Positions 18,900-28,486 are shown, counted from the first letter of the stretch. The stretch: DNA of 64,000 nt from Pedobacter petrophilus (GCF_009674725.1 NZ_WKKH01000019.1:1-64000); one strand, 5' to 3'. Program-made: numbers and translations. The notes: generated by a model from the letters alone, not told the origin.

Positions 18900-18908
18900 T
18901 TATCCACA
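18900..18908 (+). promoter_or_regulatory. Single DnaA-box-like 9-mer
   Basis: TTATCCACA, identical to the E. coli consensus box, lies just after the tandem array and about 90 bases before the cbpA start. A single 9-mer may be chance. Confidence 0.25.
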
Positions 18909-18999
18909 AATTTCAGCACGAAACATAGACCTGAAATATTAACAGTAAATTTATCCGCGAGGCATTTGAACATTAGCCTCAATAATTTGTTAACAGCAT

Positions 19000-19881
19000 A
19001 TGGACTACATAGATTACTATAAAATCCTCGATTTAAAGACAAGTGCATCAATTGATGATATAAAAAAAGCTTATCGGAAATTAGCCAGGAAATATCACCC
19101 GGATTTAAACCCGAATAATGAGGAGGCGAATAAAAAATTTCAGCAGATTAATGAGGCTAATGAAGTTTTAAGTGATCCGGACAAGCGAAAGAAATACGAT
19201 AAATATGGCAAAGACTGGCAGCATGCAGATCAGCTGGATGCTCAGCAAAGGCAACGTTCTCAATCTCAAGGCGGTGGTAGTGGCTACTCAGGCGGATTTG
19301 GTGGAGATGATTTCTCAGATTTTTTCTCTTCCATGTTTGGTGGTGGAGCTGGCAGAAGCAGCAGACAATCACCTTTTAAAGGTCAGGATTACAATGCAGA
19401 TTTACAGCTAAACTTAAAAGATGCCTACACCACCCATAAACAAACGCTAACTGTTAACGGTCGTCAGGTGCGGATTACCATTCCGGCAGGTGTAGAAAAT
19501 GGACAGAAAATAAAACTTTCTGGTTATGGAGCGCCGGGTGCAAACAATGGTCAGCCGGGAGATTTATACATCAAGTTTAATATTAGTGAAGACCCTAAAT
19601 TTAAAAGAAAGGGTAATGATATTTATATTCAGGAAGAAATAGATGTATATACCGCCATTTTAGGGGGCGAAAAAATTGTAGATACACTCAATGGAAAAGT
19701 AAAGCTACAAGTTCCGGCAGGTACACAGCCAGATGCCACTTTACGTTTAAAAGGAAAAGGCTTTCCTGTTTATAAAAAAGATAATCAGTTTGGCGACCTC
19801 TATATTAAGTGGCAGGTAAAACTGCCAACAAACCTGAACGAAGCGCAAAAAGAATTATTCGAAAAACTTTCTAAAAGCTAA
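19000..19881 (+). CDS. cbpA: CbpA-type DnaJ co-chaperone
   Basis: 293-residue J-domain protein that stimulates DnaK ATPase and may bind curved DNA. The J domain covers residues 3-68 with the HPD motif in KYHPDLNP. A Gly/Phe/Ser-rich linker spans about 85-125 ([15 protein letters not shown]). Two DnaJ C-terminal substrate-binding domains follow ([11 protein letters not shown], and [21 protein letters not shown]). The zinc-finger domain of classical DnaJ is absent, which fits the CbpA class. The next gene, 6 bases on, encodes a CbpM-like modulator. dnaK lies 4 kb downstream on the other strand. Confidence 0.92.
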   Translation: MDYIDYYKILDLKTSASIDDIKKAYRKLARKYHPDLNPNNEEANKKFQQINEANEVLSDPDKRKKYDKYGKDWQHADQLDAQQRQRSQSQGGGSGYSGGFGGDDFSDFFSSMFGGGAGRSSRQSPFKGQDYNADLQLNLKDAYTTHKQTLTVNGRQVRITIPAGVENGQKIKLSGYGAPGANNGQPGDLYIKFNISEDPKFKRKGNDIYIQEEIDVYTAILGGEKIVDTLNGKVKLQVPAGTQPDATLRLKGKGFPVYKKDNQFGDLYIKWQVKLPTNLNEAQKELFEKLSKS

Positions 19882-19887
19882 ACTACA

Positions 19888-20184
19888 ATGAGAAATAATT
19901 TAATAGCTGTTAGTGATATTTGTACCTATCACCATTTGGAAATTGATTTTATTCAATCACTCGAAGAATTTGGTCTAATCAAAACAACCACTCAAAAGCA
20001 ATCCAGTTTTCTCTCGTCTGATGAACTTTCAAAGCTTGAGCGTTATGTTCGGTTAGCGAAAGATCTTGATATTAACCTGGAAGGCTTACATGCTATCGCG
20101 CATTTATTAACTCAGGTAGAAACCATGCAAAAAGAAATAAATAGTTTAAAAGCTGATTTGATCCATAGTAAACACTTTAATTAA
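19888..20184 (+). CDS. cbpM: CbpM-like chaperone modulator
   Basis: 98-residue helical protein with a MerR-like start (VSDICTYHHLEIDFIQSLEEFGLI) and a C-terminal helix, the pattern of CbpM, which binds the J domain of CbpA and limits its activity. Length fits (E. coli CbpM is 101). It starts 6 bases after cbpA, so the two are co-transcribed as in the E. coli cbpAM operon. Sequence identity to E. coli CbpM appears low, so the name rests on gene context as well as pattern. Confidence 0.8.
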   Translation: MRNNLIAVSDICTYHHLEIDFIQSLEEFGLIKTTTQKQSSFLSSDELSKLERYVRLAKDLDINLEGLHAIAHLLTQVETMQKEINSLKADLIHSKHFN

Positions 20185-20281
20185 ACAGCAACCGAAATTG
20201 TGCAATAAATTGAACCGATTGGTAAGGTAAATGCGCATTTATTATAAAATTAGTTTCTTAAATTGCATTTATATAAACAAT

Positions 20282-21850
20282 ATGAGCGAGTCATCAACAT
20301 TCATTGAAAAGATAAAGGCATCCTATGCTCCAACTGGCTCATATATCTATTTAGGTGCAGGTATTTTAGATGGACAGGTGTACAGCGATGCTGAGGTGAA
20401 TTTATCTTTAAAGATGATGAACAGGCACGGCTTAATAGCTGGTGCAACGGGAACAGGTAAAACCAGAACGTTGCAACTTCTGGCCGAACAGCTTTCTGAT
20501 GCTGGTGTACCTGTATTTTTGTTGGATGTTAAAGGCGATTTATCCGGATTAAACCAACCAGGCGAGGTAAATCCTAAAATTGAAGAACGTGCCCGGGAAT
20601 TAAGTAAACCATTTTCACCTGCCGCTTTTCCGCTGGAAATTTATTCTTTATCTGGCAAACTGGGTGCTCAAATGAGGGCAACCATACTTGAGTTTGGCCC
20701 AACGCTTTTATCAAAAGTTCTGGATTTGAACGATACGCAATCAGGCGTAATGGCTGTCATTTTTAAATATGCTGATGATAACAAAATGCCTGTTATCGAT
20801 TTGAACGATTTAAAAAAACTGGTATCTTATTTATCGGAGGGTGCCGGAGCAGCAGAAATTAAAAGCAGTTACGGCAGTATTTCAAGTTCTACATCTGGCA
20901 CAATACTGAGAAAAATTGTAGCAATTGAGCAACAGGGTTTAGGCGGCATATTTGGCGAAAAATCTTTTGATATTGAAGATTTATTCGAACGGGTAGACGG
21001 TAAAGGAACCATCAGTTTACTCAATATCGCTGATGTTCAGAATCAGCCTGTCCTGTATTCTACTTTTCTATTAAGCCTGTTAGCTGAGTTGTTTAGTTCC
21101 ATGCCTGAAGTTGGCGACTTAGAAAAACCGAAGTTGGTTTTCTTTTTTGATGAAGCACATTTATTATTCAAAAACTCTTCCAAGGCATTTCTAGAGCAAA
21201 TTGAAACCATCATCAGGTTAATCAGATCAAAAGGAATCGGCGTATTTTTCTGTACCCAGTCTCCAACTGATGTACCTGAAAGTGTATTGGGGCAATTGGG
21301 AAACCGCGTGCAACATGCACTCCGGGCATTTACACCAAATGACGTAGATGCGCTAAAGAAAACGGTGAATACCTATCCAAAATCGGACTTTTACCAAATA
21401 GACAAAGTTTTAACCTCATTAGGTACTGGCCAGGCGCTGATTACGGTTCTTAATGAGAAAGGAATACCAACAGCGGTTTCTGCTACCATGCTTGCACCAC
21501 CTCGCTCGGTAATGGGCCCATTAAGTGCTGTGGATTTTGAGAAATTGGTAAATAGCAGCCCGATGTATGCAAAATATAAAGATGCAATAGACCCTGAAAG
21601 TGCTTATGAAATTTTAACAAAAAAAATTAACGATCAGGTTGAAGTAGCAGAACAAGAGAAACAACAGAAAGAATTACAGAAGCAGGAAGCACAGGATAAC
21701 AAGCCTAAGCCAGGAGAAAAGAGTCTGGTAGAGCAAGTAATGGGCGCAACAATAACTCGCCAAATTGGCAAAGAAATTGTTAGAGGTATATTCGGAATGC
21801 TAACAGGAAAGAAAACAAGATCTAAAACCGGAGGCCTTTTTGGTTTCTGA
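20282..21850 (+). CDS. HerA-like/DUF853 ATPase
   Basis: 522 residues when started at the ATG at 20282 (MSESSTFIEKI). The upstream ATG at 20231 would add a stretch unlike the family. A P-loop of the HerA/FtsK type (GATGTGKT) is near residue 53, a Walker B-like strand LVFFFDEAHLLF near 295, and a sensor/arginine region follows (FFCTQSP). The C-terminus is a charged, Gln/Lys-rich helix and a Gly-rich tail. These DUF853 proteins are predicted hexameric DNA translocases; a physiological role is not established. Monocistronic as far as can be seen. Confidence 0.85.
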   Translation: MSESSTFIEKIKASYAPTGSYIYLGAGILDGQVYSDAEVNLSLKMMNRHGLIAGATGTGKTRTLQLLAEQLSDAGVPVFLLDVKGDLSGLNQPGEVNPKIEERARELSKPFSPAAFPLEIYSLSGKLGAQMRATILEFGPTLLSKVLDLNDTQSGVMAVIFKYADDNKMPVIDLNDLKKLVSYLSEGAGAAEIKSSYGSISSSTSGTILRKIVAIEQQGLGGIFGEKSFDIEDLFERVDGKGTISLLNIADVQNQPVLYSTFLLSLLAELFSSMPEVGDLEKPKLVFFFDEAHLLFKNSSKAFLEQIETIIRLIRSKGIGVFFCTQSPTDVPESVLGQLGNRVQHALRAFTPNDVDALKKTVNTYPKSDFYQIDKVLTSLGTGQALITVLNEKGIPTAVSATMLAPPRSVMGPLSAVDFEKLVNSSPMYAKYKDAIDPESAYEILTKKINDQVEVAEQEKQQKELQKQEAQDNKPKPGEKSLVEQVMGATITRQIGKEIVRGIFGMLTGKKTRSKTGGLFGF

Positions 21851-21906
21851 AAAAAATCTTCACAATAATTTAATACAATAAAAGAAACGCTCGATTAATA
21901 TTTTAA

Positions 21907-22809
21907 ATGATGAAACCTACACTATTAATATTGGCCGCTGGAATGGCGAGCCGTTATGGAAGTATGAAACAAATCGATGGCTTCGGTCCGAATGGCGAAA
22001 CCATCATCGATTATTCGATATATGACGCAATTAATGCTGGTTTTGGCAAGGTTGTGTTTATCATTAAAGAAGAATTTGTAGACAATTTTAAATCTATTTT
22101 TGAGCCAAAATTAAATGGTAGAATAGAAACAGAATATGTTTTTCAAAATTTCGACCTTAAACAGTTTGGAATCGATGAAGAAATATACAGAGAAAAACCA
22201 TGGGGAACTGCCCATGCCATTTTATCTGGAAGAAATGTAATTAAAGAGCCTTTCTGTGTAATTAATGCAGATGATTATTATGGATTTGATGCCTTCAAAA
22301 AAATGGCAGATTTCTTAAATACAGAGGCAACAGATAGCAATTATTCAATTATCGGATACGAAATCGGAAAAACACTTTCTGAATTTGGTTCGGTATCCAG
22401 AGGGGTTTGTAAAGTTGATGAATCTGGCAACCTATCAGAGATTATTGAGCGCACAAAAGTTTATCCAAAAGATGGAAAAATTTTTTACGAAGAAGATGGT
22501 GAAGAGTTTCCTTTAGATTTTAGCACACCAGTATCCATGAATTTCTGGGGTTTTACTCCTGCTGTTTTCGAAATCACTGAGGGCTTATTTAAAGAGTTTG
22601 CAATGGCAAATAAAGATAAACCCAAAGCAGAATTTTTCATTCCGCTTATTGGTGAAAACCTGGTAAAAAACAATACGGCTACATTTAAAGTGGTTCCAAC
22701 TTCTAATAAATGGTTTGGCGTAACTTATAAAGAAGATAAGCCATATGTTCAGGATTCTATTGACCAACTGGTTAAAAACGGAACGTATCCTGAAAAATTA
22801 TGGAACTAA
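21907..22809 (+). CDS. Sugar-phosphate nucleotidyltransferase
   Basis: 300-residue enzyme of the NTP-transferase (GT-A fold) family. The N-terminal signature LAAGMASRYGSMKQIDGFGPNG binds the nucleotide (read across residues 8-29), and INADDYYG near residue 120 carries the metal-binding Asp. The family transfers a nucleotidyl group to a sugar 1-phosphate to make an NDP-sugar. Its stop overlaps the next gene, a sugar-kinase-like protein, by 10 bases. The two probably act in sequence: kinase makes sugar 1-phosphate, this enzyme activates it. The sugar and nucleotide cannot be told from the sequence. Confidence 0.85.
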   Translation: MMKPTLLILAAGMASRYGSMKQIDGFGPNGETIIDYSIYDAINAGFGKVVFIIKEEFVDNFKSIFEPKLNGRIETEYVFQNFDLKQFGIDEEIYREKPWGTAHAILSGRNVIKEPFCVINADDYYGFDAFKKMADFLNTEATDSNYSIIGYEIGKTLSEFGSVSRGVCKVDESGNLSEIIERTKVYPKDGKIFYEEDGEEFPLDFSTPVSMNFWGFTPAVFEITEGLFKEFAMANKDKPKAEFFIPLIGENLVKNNTATFKVVPTSNKWFGVTYKEDKPYVQDSIDQLVKNGTYPEKLWN

Positions 22810-23879
22810 ATTTAGCATCCGAAGTATTAAAAACTTACGGATTTACTAAAGAAAATACAATAATCACACAAATAGGTACGGGCTTAATTAACCGTACCTA
22901 TTTGCTTTCGCCACTGGCTGAGCAGAAGAAATATATTCTTCAGCAAATTAACACTACAGTTTTTAAATCGCCCTGGGCAATTGCCTGGAATTTAAAGGCA
23001 ATTTCAGATTACCTCTCTCAACACTTTCCTGATTACCTTTTCATTAAACCCATTCCTACAATAGAAGGTGAGGAAATGGCTCAACTTAATGAGGAGTTCT
23101 GGAGGTTATTGCCATTCGTGCCCGATACCGTTTCTCTTGATGTTTTAACTGATTCCAGGCAGGCTTTTGAAGCTGCTAAACAATTCGGTAAACTTAGCAG
23201 GTTACTAAATAATTTCGATGCGAGCACCCTTAAGCCTACTATACCGGGCTTCCACGATTTAGCATGGCGATATGAACAATTTATAAAGGCATTAAGCGGA
23301 AGTTCTGAATCAATAAAAGCACAAGCTGAAGCGCAGATTGAAGATGCCCTGAATCATAAACATATTTTAGATTATTATATTTCCTACACTCATAGAAGTG
23401 ATTTTCCAGACCGGGTGATGCATCATGACACCAAAATCAGCAATGTGCTCTTAGAGGAAGAAACTTTTGACGGTATTTGTGTGATTGATTTAGATACCAT
23501 TATGCCAGGAAAATTCATCTCCGATCTTGGCGATATGATGCGAACTTACCTGTGTGCTTTCTCTGAAAATGAAAAGGAGCTAAACAGAATCAAAATCAGA
23601 ATCCCTTATTTCGAAGCGATGATTAAAGGCTATCTTTCAGAAATGAAAGCAATTTTAACGGAAACCGAAAAAGAGTTAATCTTATTTTCAGGGCGCTATA
23701 TGATTTACATGCAGGCTTTGCGCTTCCTGACAGACTTCCTGAATGGCAACCCATATTATCCAATAAGTTATCCCATTCAAAATTTAGATCGGGCTAAAAA
23801 CCAATTTAAATTACTTAATGAAATTGCTGTAAACGAAAAAGAATTGCAGGATATTATCGAGGAAAACTTGATGTATTAA
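22800..23879 (+). CDS. Aminoglycoside-phosphotransferase-fold sugar kinase
   Basis: 359 residues with the APH/choline-kinase fold. The Brenner motif is HHDTKISN (H209, D210, N215) and the metal-binding DFG-like strand is VIDLDTIMPG (D230, D232). The N-terminal lobe has KYILQQINTTVF with a likely ATP-binding Lys/Gln strand. The family includes N-acetylhexosamine 1-kinases, which fits the overlapping upstream nucleotidyltransferase gene (10 bases, ATGGAACTAA). Assignment to a hexosamine salvage route is inference. It ends 32 bases before a REP-like hairpin. Confidence 0.8.
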   Translation: MELNLASEVLKTYGFTKENTIITQIGTGLINRTYLLSPLAEQKKYILQQINTTVFKSPWAIAWNLKAISDYLSQHFPDYLFIKPIPTIEGEEMAQLNEEFWRLLPFVPDTVSLDVLTDSRQAFEAAKQFGKLSRLLNNFDASTLKPTIPGFHDLAWRYEQFIKALSGSSESIKAQAEAQIEDALNHKHILDYYISYTHRSDFPDRVMHHDTKISNVLLEEETFDGICVIDLDTIMPGKFISDLGDMMRTYLCAFSENEKELNRIKIRIPYFEAMIKGYLSEMKAILTETEKELILFSGRYMIYMQALRFLTDFLNGNPYYPISYPIQNLDRAKNQFKLLNEIAVNEKELQDIIEENLMY

Positions 23880-23910
23880 AGAGAGTTAGGAGATTAGAAT
23901 TTTTTGTATT

Positions 23911-23945
23911 GCAGTCGGCTGAAGCCGGACTGCGATGAATGGATT
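23911..23945. repeat. REP-like hairpin related to the 18.2-kb array
   Basis: GCAGTC-GGC-TGAA-GCC-G-GACTGC forms a hairpin with one bulge, followed by GATGAATGGAT. The reverse complement of the array units at 18251-18888 contains GCTGAAGC and then GCGATGAATGGAT in the same order and spacing, so this is a solitary relative of the array element. Confidence 0.6.
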
Positions 23946-23990
23946 ACACAAACTATTTGTTGTTCCTACCCATATCGAACTATACTACAT

Positions 23991-24150
23991 AAAAAAGCAC
24001 TCCTGAACTTAATCAGGAACACCTGCTATTTCCGTCCAAACGCTCGACTCAAAACTTCAGACTCTAAACTAAAAAAGCGCTCCTGAACTTAATCAGAAAC
24101 GCTTTTATATCTTCCCAAGACTCTCGACTCAGGACTTCAGACTCAAGACT
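23991..24150. repeat. 80-base tandem duplication carrying the dnaK terminator
   Basis: Two 80-base units, 23991-24070 and 24071-24150, share AAAAAAGC-CTCCTGAACTTAATCAG at the left and CTCGACTCA--ACTTCAGACTC at the right, at an exact offset of 80. The right unit ends on the dnaK stop codon. Only the second keeps the fully complementary terminator arms. Confidence 0.8.
24071..24107 (-). terminator. dnaK terminator
   Basis: On the minus strand AAAAGCG…CGCTTTTTT forms the stem ends around an inner CTGA/TCAG pair, 43 bases after the dnaK stop. A second, partly decayed copy lies 80 bases further on with a perfect TCCTGA/TCAGGA inner stem. Confidence 0.8.
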
Positions 24151-26060
24151 TATTTCTTATCGTCTTCTTTTACTTCTTCAAAATCAACGTCAGTAACGTT
24201 ATCGCCACCGCCTTGAGGTTGACCATCAGCTTGCGGTTGTTCACCACCCTGAGGCTGACCGCCATCTTTGTACATTTCCTCAGAAGCTACGTTCCATGCA
24301 GCTTGCAATTCAGCTTGTGCTGCATCGATATCTGCAAAGTTACGAGACAAGTGAGCTGCTTTTAATTTCTCTAAGCTTGATTCAATTGGCGCTTTTTTAT
24401 CAGCTGATAATTTATCACCAAACTCTTTCAATTGTTTTTCTGTAGAGAAAATTAAGGCATCAGCACCATTAATTTTATCAGCTTCTTCTTTTTGCTTAGC
24501 ATCATCTGCCGCATTAGCTTCCGCTTCTTCTTTCATTTTTTTGATCTCAGCATCAGTTAAACCTGAAGATGCCTCGATACGGATTTTTTGCTCCTTACCA
24601 GTTGCTTTATCTTTTGCACTTACATGTAAGATACCGTTAGCATCAATATCGAAAGATACTTCTACCTGAGGCACACCACGAGGCGATGGTGGAATACCAT
24701 CTAAAATAAAACGACCAATTGTACGGTTTTGACCAGCCATTGGGCGCTCGCCTTGTAAAATATGAATTTCTACTGATGGCTGGTTATCAGCTGCAGTGGA
24801 GAAAGTTTCCGATTTTTTAGTTGGGATAGTGGTATTAGACTCGATTAATTTAGTCATTACACCACCCATAGTTTCAATACCTAGTGATAAAGGCGTAACA
24901 TCTAATAATAATACATCCTTAACATCGCCTGATAAAACACCACCTTGAATAGCAGCACCGATAGCTACAACCTCATCAGGGTTAACACCTTTACTTGGCT
25001 CTTTACCAAAGAAAGCTTTAACAGCATCCTGAATTGCCGGAATACGGGTTGAACCACCAACTAAGATAATTTCATCGATATCACTTGTACTTAAACCAGC
25101 ATTTTTCAAAGCCGATTTACATGGATCGATCGTACGTTTAATTAAATCGCCAGCTAATTGCTCAAATTTAGCACGACTTAATGTACGTACTAAGTGTTTC
25201 GGGCCGCTTGCATCAGCAGTAATGTATGGTAAGTTAATTTCAGTAGAAGTTGTGCTTGATAACTCTATTTTAGCTTTTTCAGCAGCTTCCTTTAAACGTT
25301 GTAAAGCCATTGGGTCTTTAGCCAAGTCCATGCTGTTTTCAGCTTTAAACTCGTCAGTTAACCAATCAATAATAATGTGATCAAAGTCATCACCACCTAA
25401 GTGTGTATCACCATCAGTAGATTTTACTTCGAAAACGCCATCACCTAATTCTAAAACAGAAACATCATGCGTACCACCACCACAATCAAAAACAACAATT
25501 TTCATGTCTTTGTGTGCTTTATCTAATCCATAAGCTAAAGCAGCCGCAGTTGGTTCATTAATGATCCGTTTAACACTTAACCCAGCAATTTCGCCTGCTT
25601 CTTTCGTAGCCTGACGTTGTGCATCGTTAAAATAAGCAGGTACAGTAATAACTGCTTCAGTAACTTCGTAACCTAAGAAATCTTCGGCAGTTTTTTTCAT
25701 TTTCTGCAAAACCATTGCAGAGATCTCTTGTGGAGTATATTTTCTGTCGTCGATTTCAACACGTGGTGTATTGTTATCACCTTTAACAACTTTATATGGT
25801 ACACGCCCAGCTTCTTTCGCACTTTCGTCGTAGCTGCTACCCATAAAGCGTTTAATCGAATATATCGTTTTTGTTGGGTTGGTTATAGCCTGACGTTTAG
25901 CAGGCTCGCCAACTTTACGCTCACCGTTTTCTGCAAAAGCAACAATAGACGGTGTAGTACGTTTACCCTCACTGTTCGCGATAACTACAGGCTCATTGCC
26001 CTCCATTACGCTCACGCAAGAGTTTGTTGTTCCTAAGTCTATTCCAATAATTTTTCCCAT
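24150..26060 (-). CDS. dnaK: Molecular chaperone DnaK (Hsp70)
   Basis: 636-residue Hsp70 that folds proteins in ATP-driven cycles with J-domain and GrpE partners. It opens with [13 protein letters not shown] (phosphate 1 loop), then [16 protein letters not shown] (phosphate 2), [10 protein letters not shown] (adenosine), the [14 protein letters not shown] linker, the substrate-binding domain, and an acidic Gly/Gln-rich C-terminal tail ending in EEVKEDDKK. The length is normal. grpE and dnaJ are not adjacent, but cbpA-cbpM lie 4 kb away. A sigma-54-like element lies 51 bases upstream of the ATG. Confidence 0.98.
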   Translation of the reverse strand: MGKIIGIDLGTTNSCVSVMEGNEPVVIANSEGKRTTPSIVAFAENGERKVGEPAKRQAITNPTKTIYSIKRFMGSSYDESAKEAGRVPYKVVKGDNNTPRVEIDDRKYTPQEISAMVLQKMKKTAEDFLGYEVTEAVITVPAYFNDAQRQATKEAGEIAGLSVKRIINEPTAAALAYGLDKAHKDMKIVVFDCGGGTHDVSVLELGDGVFEVKSTDGDTHLGGDDFDHIIIDWLTDEFKAENSMDLAKDPMALQRLKEAAEKAKIELSSTTSTEINLPYITADASGPKHLVRTLSRAKFEQLAGDLIKRTIDPCKSALKNAGLSTSDIDEIILVGGSTRIPAIQDAVKAFFGKEPSKGVNPDEVVAIGAAIQGGVLSGDVKDVLLLDVTPLSLGIETMGGVMTKLIESNTTIPTKKSETFSTAADNQPSVEIHILQGERPMAGQNRTIGRFILDGIPPSPRGVPQVEVSFDIDANGILHVSAKDKATGKEQKIRIEASSGLTDAEIKKMKEEAEANAADDAKQKEEADKINGADALIFSTEKQLKEFGDKLSADKKAPIESSLEKLKAAHLSRNFADIDAAQAELQAAWNVASEEMYKDGGQPQGGEQPQADGQPQGGGDNVTDVDFEEVKEDDKK

Positions 26061-26110
26061 TGTATTTGTATTTTCTCTTTTTAAAAGTATTATAATTTCT
26101 ACACTTGTTA

Positions 26111-26127
26111 AACAATGCTTGTGCCAA
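26111..26127 (-). promoter_or_regulatory. Sigma-54-like -24/-12 element before dnaK
   Basis: On the minus strand TTGGCACA-AGCA-TTGTT, compared with the consensus TTGGCACG-N4-TTGCT. The -24 GG and the spacing fit; the -12 dinucleotide is GT instead of GC. It would start transcription about 40 bases before the dnaK ATG. An inverted repeat TGCCAA…TTGGCA overlaps its upstream edge. Confidence 0.45.
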
Positions 26128-26281
26128 TTGAATTTTGGCAGAAAATATCGTCAAAAGACTGATAAAATGTAAAAAACGTGGTCATAGAGTACTGACAGCA
26201 TGACAGAAGGAAGACTGAAGATTAAAACTGAAGACCAAAGCAAAGAATGATTTTTAAAAATGATTAGAAAATGAAAGCCAG

Positions 26282-26365
26282 AAGTTCTTCGGCAACACCT
26301 GCCCCGCTATCCGCTTTACTTCGCTACACTCCGTGCCCGCTTCTATCGGGTTTAAGAACGCAGGT
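26282..26365. repeat. GC-rich element with pseudoknot-compatible pairing
   Basis: An island richer in GC than its surroundings. GTTCTT (26284-26289) can pair with AAGAAC (26354-26359), and ACCTGC (26297-26302) with the directly following GCAGGT (26360-26365), in the order 1-2-1'-2'. A CCCG/CGGG hairpin (26336-26350) lies between. No convincing protein is encoded: the open frame here has no recognisable features. It may be a dispersed repeat or a structured RNA. Confidence 0.4.
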
Positions 26366-26523
26366 TGGTACTTTTTGGAGAAAATTAGCAGATTATAAAA
26401 ACTTTATCAGAAATTTATCATCATCCGCAATTTATCCCCGTTGGTTTAGACTGAAAGCCCAGGAAGTTATATCTCAAAAAAGATCTCAAATAATTGTATC
26501 TTCAGCTAATAAACAAAATCGAA

Positions 26524-26883
26524 ATGCAATTAGCAGCACAAATCTTAATCGGGATTATAGCCATCCTTCATCTATACATTCTATGGCTGGAAATGTTCGC
26601 CTGGACTACCAAAGCGCCAAATGTTTTTAAAACCATTCCGAAAGAATTATTTCCACAAACTAAAACATTAGCTGCAAATCAAGGCTTGTACAATGGTTTT
26701 TTGGCGGCCGGTCTAATCTGGTCATTATGCATCAGCGACCACCAATGGAAAATGTATGTAGCCATCTTTTTCTTATGCTGTATAATCGTTGCCGGTATTT
26801 ATGGTGCCGCAACAGCAAGTAAAAAAATTCTTTATATACAATCTATTCCGGCACTAATCGCTTTGATTCTATTACACCTCTAA
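26524..26883 (+). CDS. DUF1304 family membrane protein
   Basis: 119-residue membrane protein with four predicted spans (residues 3-22, 48-66, 71-92 and 97-117). The family pattern is clear: AILHLYILWLEMFAW at the N-terminus, then the conserved NQGLYNGFLAAGLIWSL and AGIYGAATA. I start it at the ATG at 26524 (MQLAAQILIGI), since the upstream part is polar and unlike DUF1304. No function is known to me for the family. It stands alone between two minus-strand genes. Confidence 0.88.
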   Translation: MQLAAQILIGIIAILHLYILWLEMFAWTTKAPNVFKTIPKELFPQTKTLAANQGLYNGFLAAGLIWSLCISDHQWKMYVAIFFLCCIIVAGIYGAATASKKILYIQSIPALIALILLHL

Positions 26884-27050
26884 AAGGGGAACATTTCAGA
26901 TTAGCACCTGGTAATCACGTCAATTTGAAAACCTTATAGTATATACCGTTAAATATTAGCATTGCAGGATAATATAAAAGTGCTTATTCAGCTATTTATT
27001 AAATTAAATGCTGACTCAGAAATTAGCTAAAGTATAATAAGCAGAATAAA

Positions 27051-28241
27051 CTACAATTCTAACAGTCGCTCCAGGTGGTGATAACCGATTCCGAAATAGT
27101 CTTTGCTCGCTTTGATTTTCTGTAAAATCTCTTCTTTTTTCTCTGCTCCGTGCGCTTTGCTTTTCACGCCCACAACCAGCACATTCTTCGGCGTATGCGC
27201 ATCAGAAATAAATTCGAAAACCTTGGTTTTATAGCCAAAATACTCAAGGATTAATGCACGAATTCCATCAGTCACCATCTCTGCCTGGCGTTCTAAAAAG
27301 ATTCCGTATTTAGTTAAAAAAGAGACGTCGTTTTTCACTTTATGATGTTCAATCTCTCTTCTAATTTGTTTATGGCAGCAAGGTGCTACCACGATCAATT
27401 CTGCGTTTGCTTTAATGCCTTTGAAAATAGCATCATCAGTGGCAGTATCGCAAGCATGAAGCGCGATTAATAAATTAACCTGCTCTGCATTATAATCTTC
27501 AATTGTGCCCTGAACAAAACTTAATTGATCAAAATTAGCATTACCAGCAACAGTATTACATAAATCAACCATATCCTGACGATATTCCACGCCCACAACT
27601 TCCGAATCCAACTTCAAAACCGAATGTAAATAATCGTACAAAGCAAAGGTTAGGTAACCTTTACCAGACCCCATATCAGCAACTTTTTTAATAGTCCCTT
27701 CGGGTAATTCTTTTATCAATGAACTTAAAATTTCAATGTAATGGTTAATCTGACGAAATTTATCCTGAGCATTCTTGAACACCTTACCATCAGCATCAGT
27801 AATTTTCAAGTCAGTTAAATAAGCTTTAGCATCAGCCTTGATTAATCTCGCTTTCTCCTGATCATGCTGAGCCGCCGGAACATCTTTGGTAGATGCGTTA
27901 ATTTCTCTTAAAACAACTTTACCATTATTTAATTCTTCAAAAATTAAATCCTTTTCAGTCGTAAAAAGCGTCGCTATTTTGAAACCGGACTGCAAATATT
28001 CTGAAATCAGCTTAACGGCTTCTTTTTCAATAAAATTTTTTACGATATCACGGGTTTTATAGCGAAAAGTTAAAGCCAGTTTAGCTTCTCTTTTAATTAA
28101 AACTTTTCTAACTAATATCTGCTTCAACCCTTCATCCAAACCCTTATAATTCCCCAAAGAAATTTTCACAAATTGTTGTAAGCTCAAGCTTTCTTCAAAA
28201 GCAGATATAAATTGTTCTACGTGTGCTGAAAATACCATCAA
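27051..28241 (-). CDS. SAM-dependent methyltransferase
   Basis: About 396 residues. The C-terminal half is a class I methyltransferase (Methyltransf_32-like): motif I VADMGSGKGYLTFALYDYL near residue 195, an acidic VVGVEYRQDMVDLC, then LLIALHACDTATDDAI and VVAPCCHKQIRRE, a PCCH segment typical of this group. The N-terminal half is less conserved and may bind substrate; related eukaryotic proteins act on RNA or protein, but the target here is unknown. Either the first or the second Met (28238) may start it. A TAnnTTTG promoter element lies 15 bases upstream. Confidence 0.82.
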   Translation of the reverse strand: MMVFSAHVEQFISAFEESLSLQQFVKISLGNYKGLDEGLKQILVRKVLIKREAKLALTFRYKTRDIVKNFIEKEAVKLISEYLQSGFKIATLFTTEKDLIFEELNNGKVVLREINASTKDVPAAQHDQEKARLIKADAKAYLTDLKITDADGKVFKNAQDKFRQINHYIEILSSLIKELPEGTIKKVADMGSGKGYLTFALYDYLHSVLKLDSEVVGVEYRQDMVDLCNTVAGNANFDQLSFVQGTIEDYNAEQVNLLIALHACDTATDDAIFKGIKANAELIVVAPCCHKQIRREIEHHKVKNDVSFLTKYGIFLERQAEMVTDGIRALILEYFGYKTKVFEFISDAHTPKNVLVVGVKSKAHGAEKKEEILQKIKASKDYFGIGYHHLERLLEL

Positions 28242-28255
28242 TCAAATTTAAAGCA

Positions 28256-28263
28256 CAAAGATA
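28256..28263 (-). promoter_or_regulatory. Promoter -7 element of the methyltransferase gene
   Basis: Minus-strand TATCTTTG, a perfect TAnnTTTG, 15 bases before the ATG. No good -33 TTG is seen at the usual distance, only TTC. Confidence 0.5.
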
Positions 28264-28380
28264 AACCAATTTCTTTGAAGAAGTGTCGGGGGCAAATCAT
28301 GTAACAATGAAGCGATGCTTGCATTCTTACAAATGTTATTGAACTGATGGATCGCTATAAAGATTGTTGTACCATTGAAG

Positions 28381-28407
28381 AATCGTATTTCGCGAGGTAA
28401 TACGATT
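28381..28407. other. Hairpin in the methyltransferase/GMC intergenic region
   Basis: A perfect 9-base inverted repeat, AATCGTATT and AATACGATT, around a 9-base loop. It is about 110 bases upstream of the GMC gene and has no T-run; its role is unknown. Confidence 0.5.
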
Positions 28408-28486
28408 TAGAAAACTTAGAAAAGACATTATCTGTAATCCTTCCAAAATGATTAAAGGTTTTTATTTAATAAAAAATAGCGTTAGA

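Noticed and set aside
26271-26630. 119-residue open frame before the DUF1304 gene
   Set aside because: It runs through the GC-rich structured element and overlaps DUF1304 in another frame; the translation has no recognisable feature.
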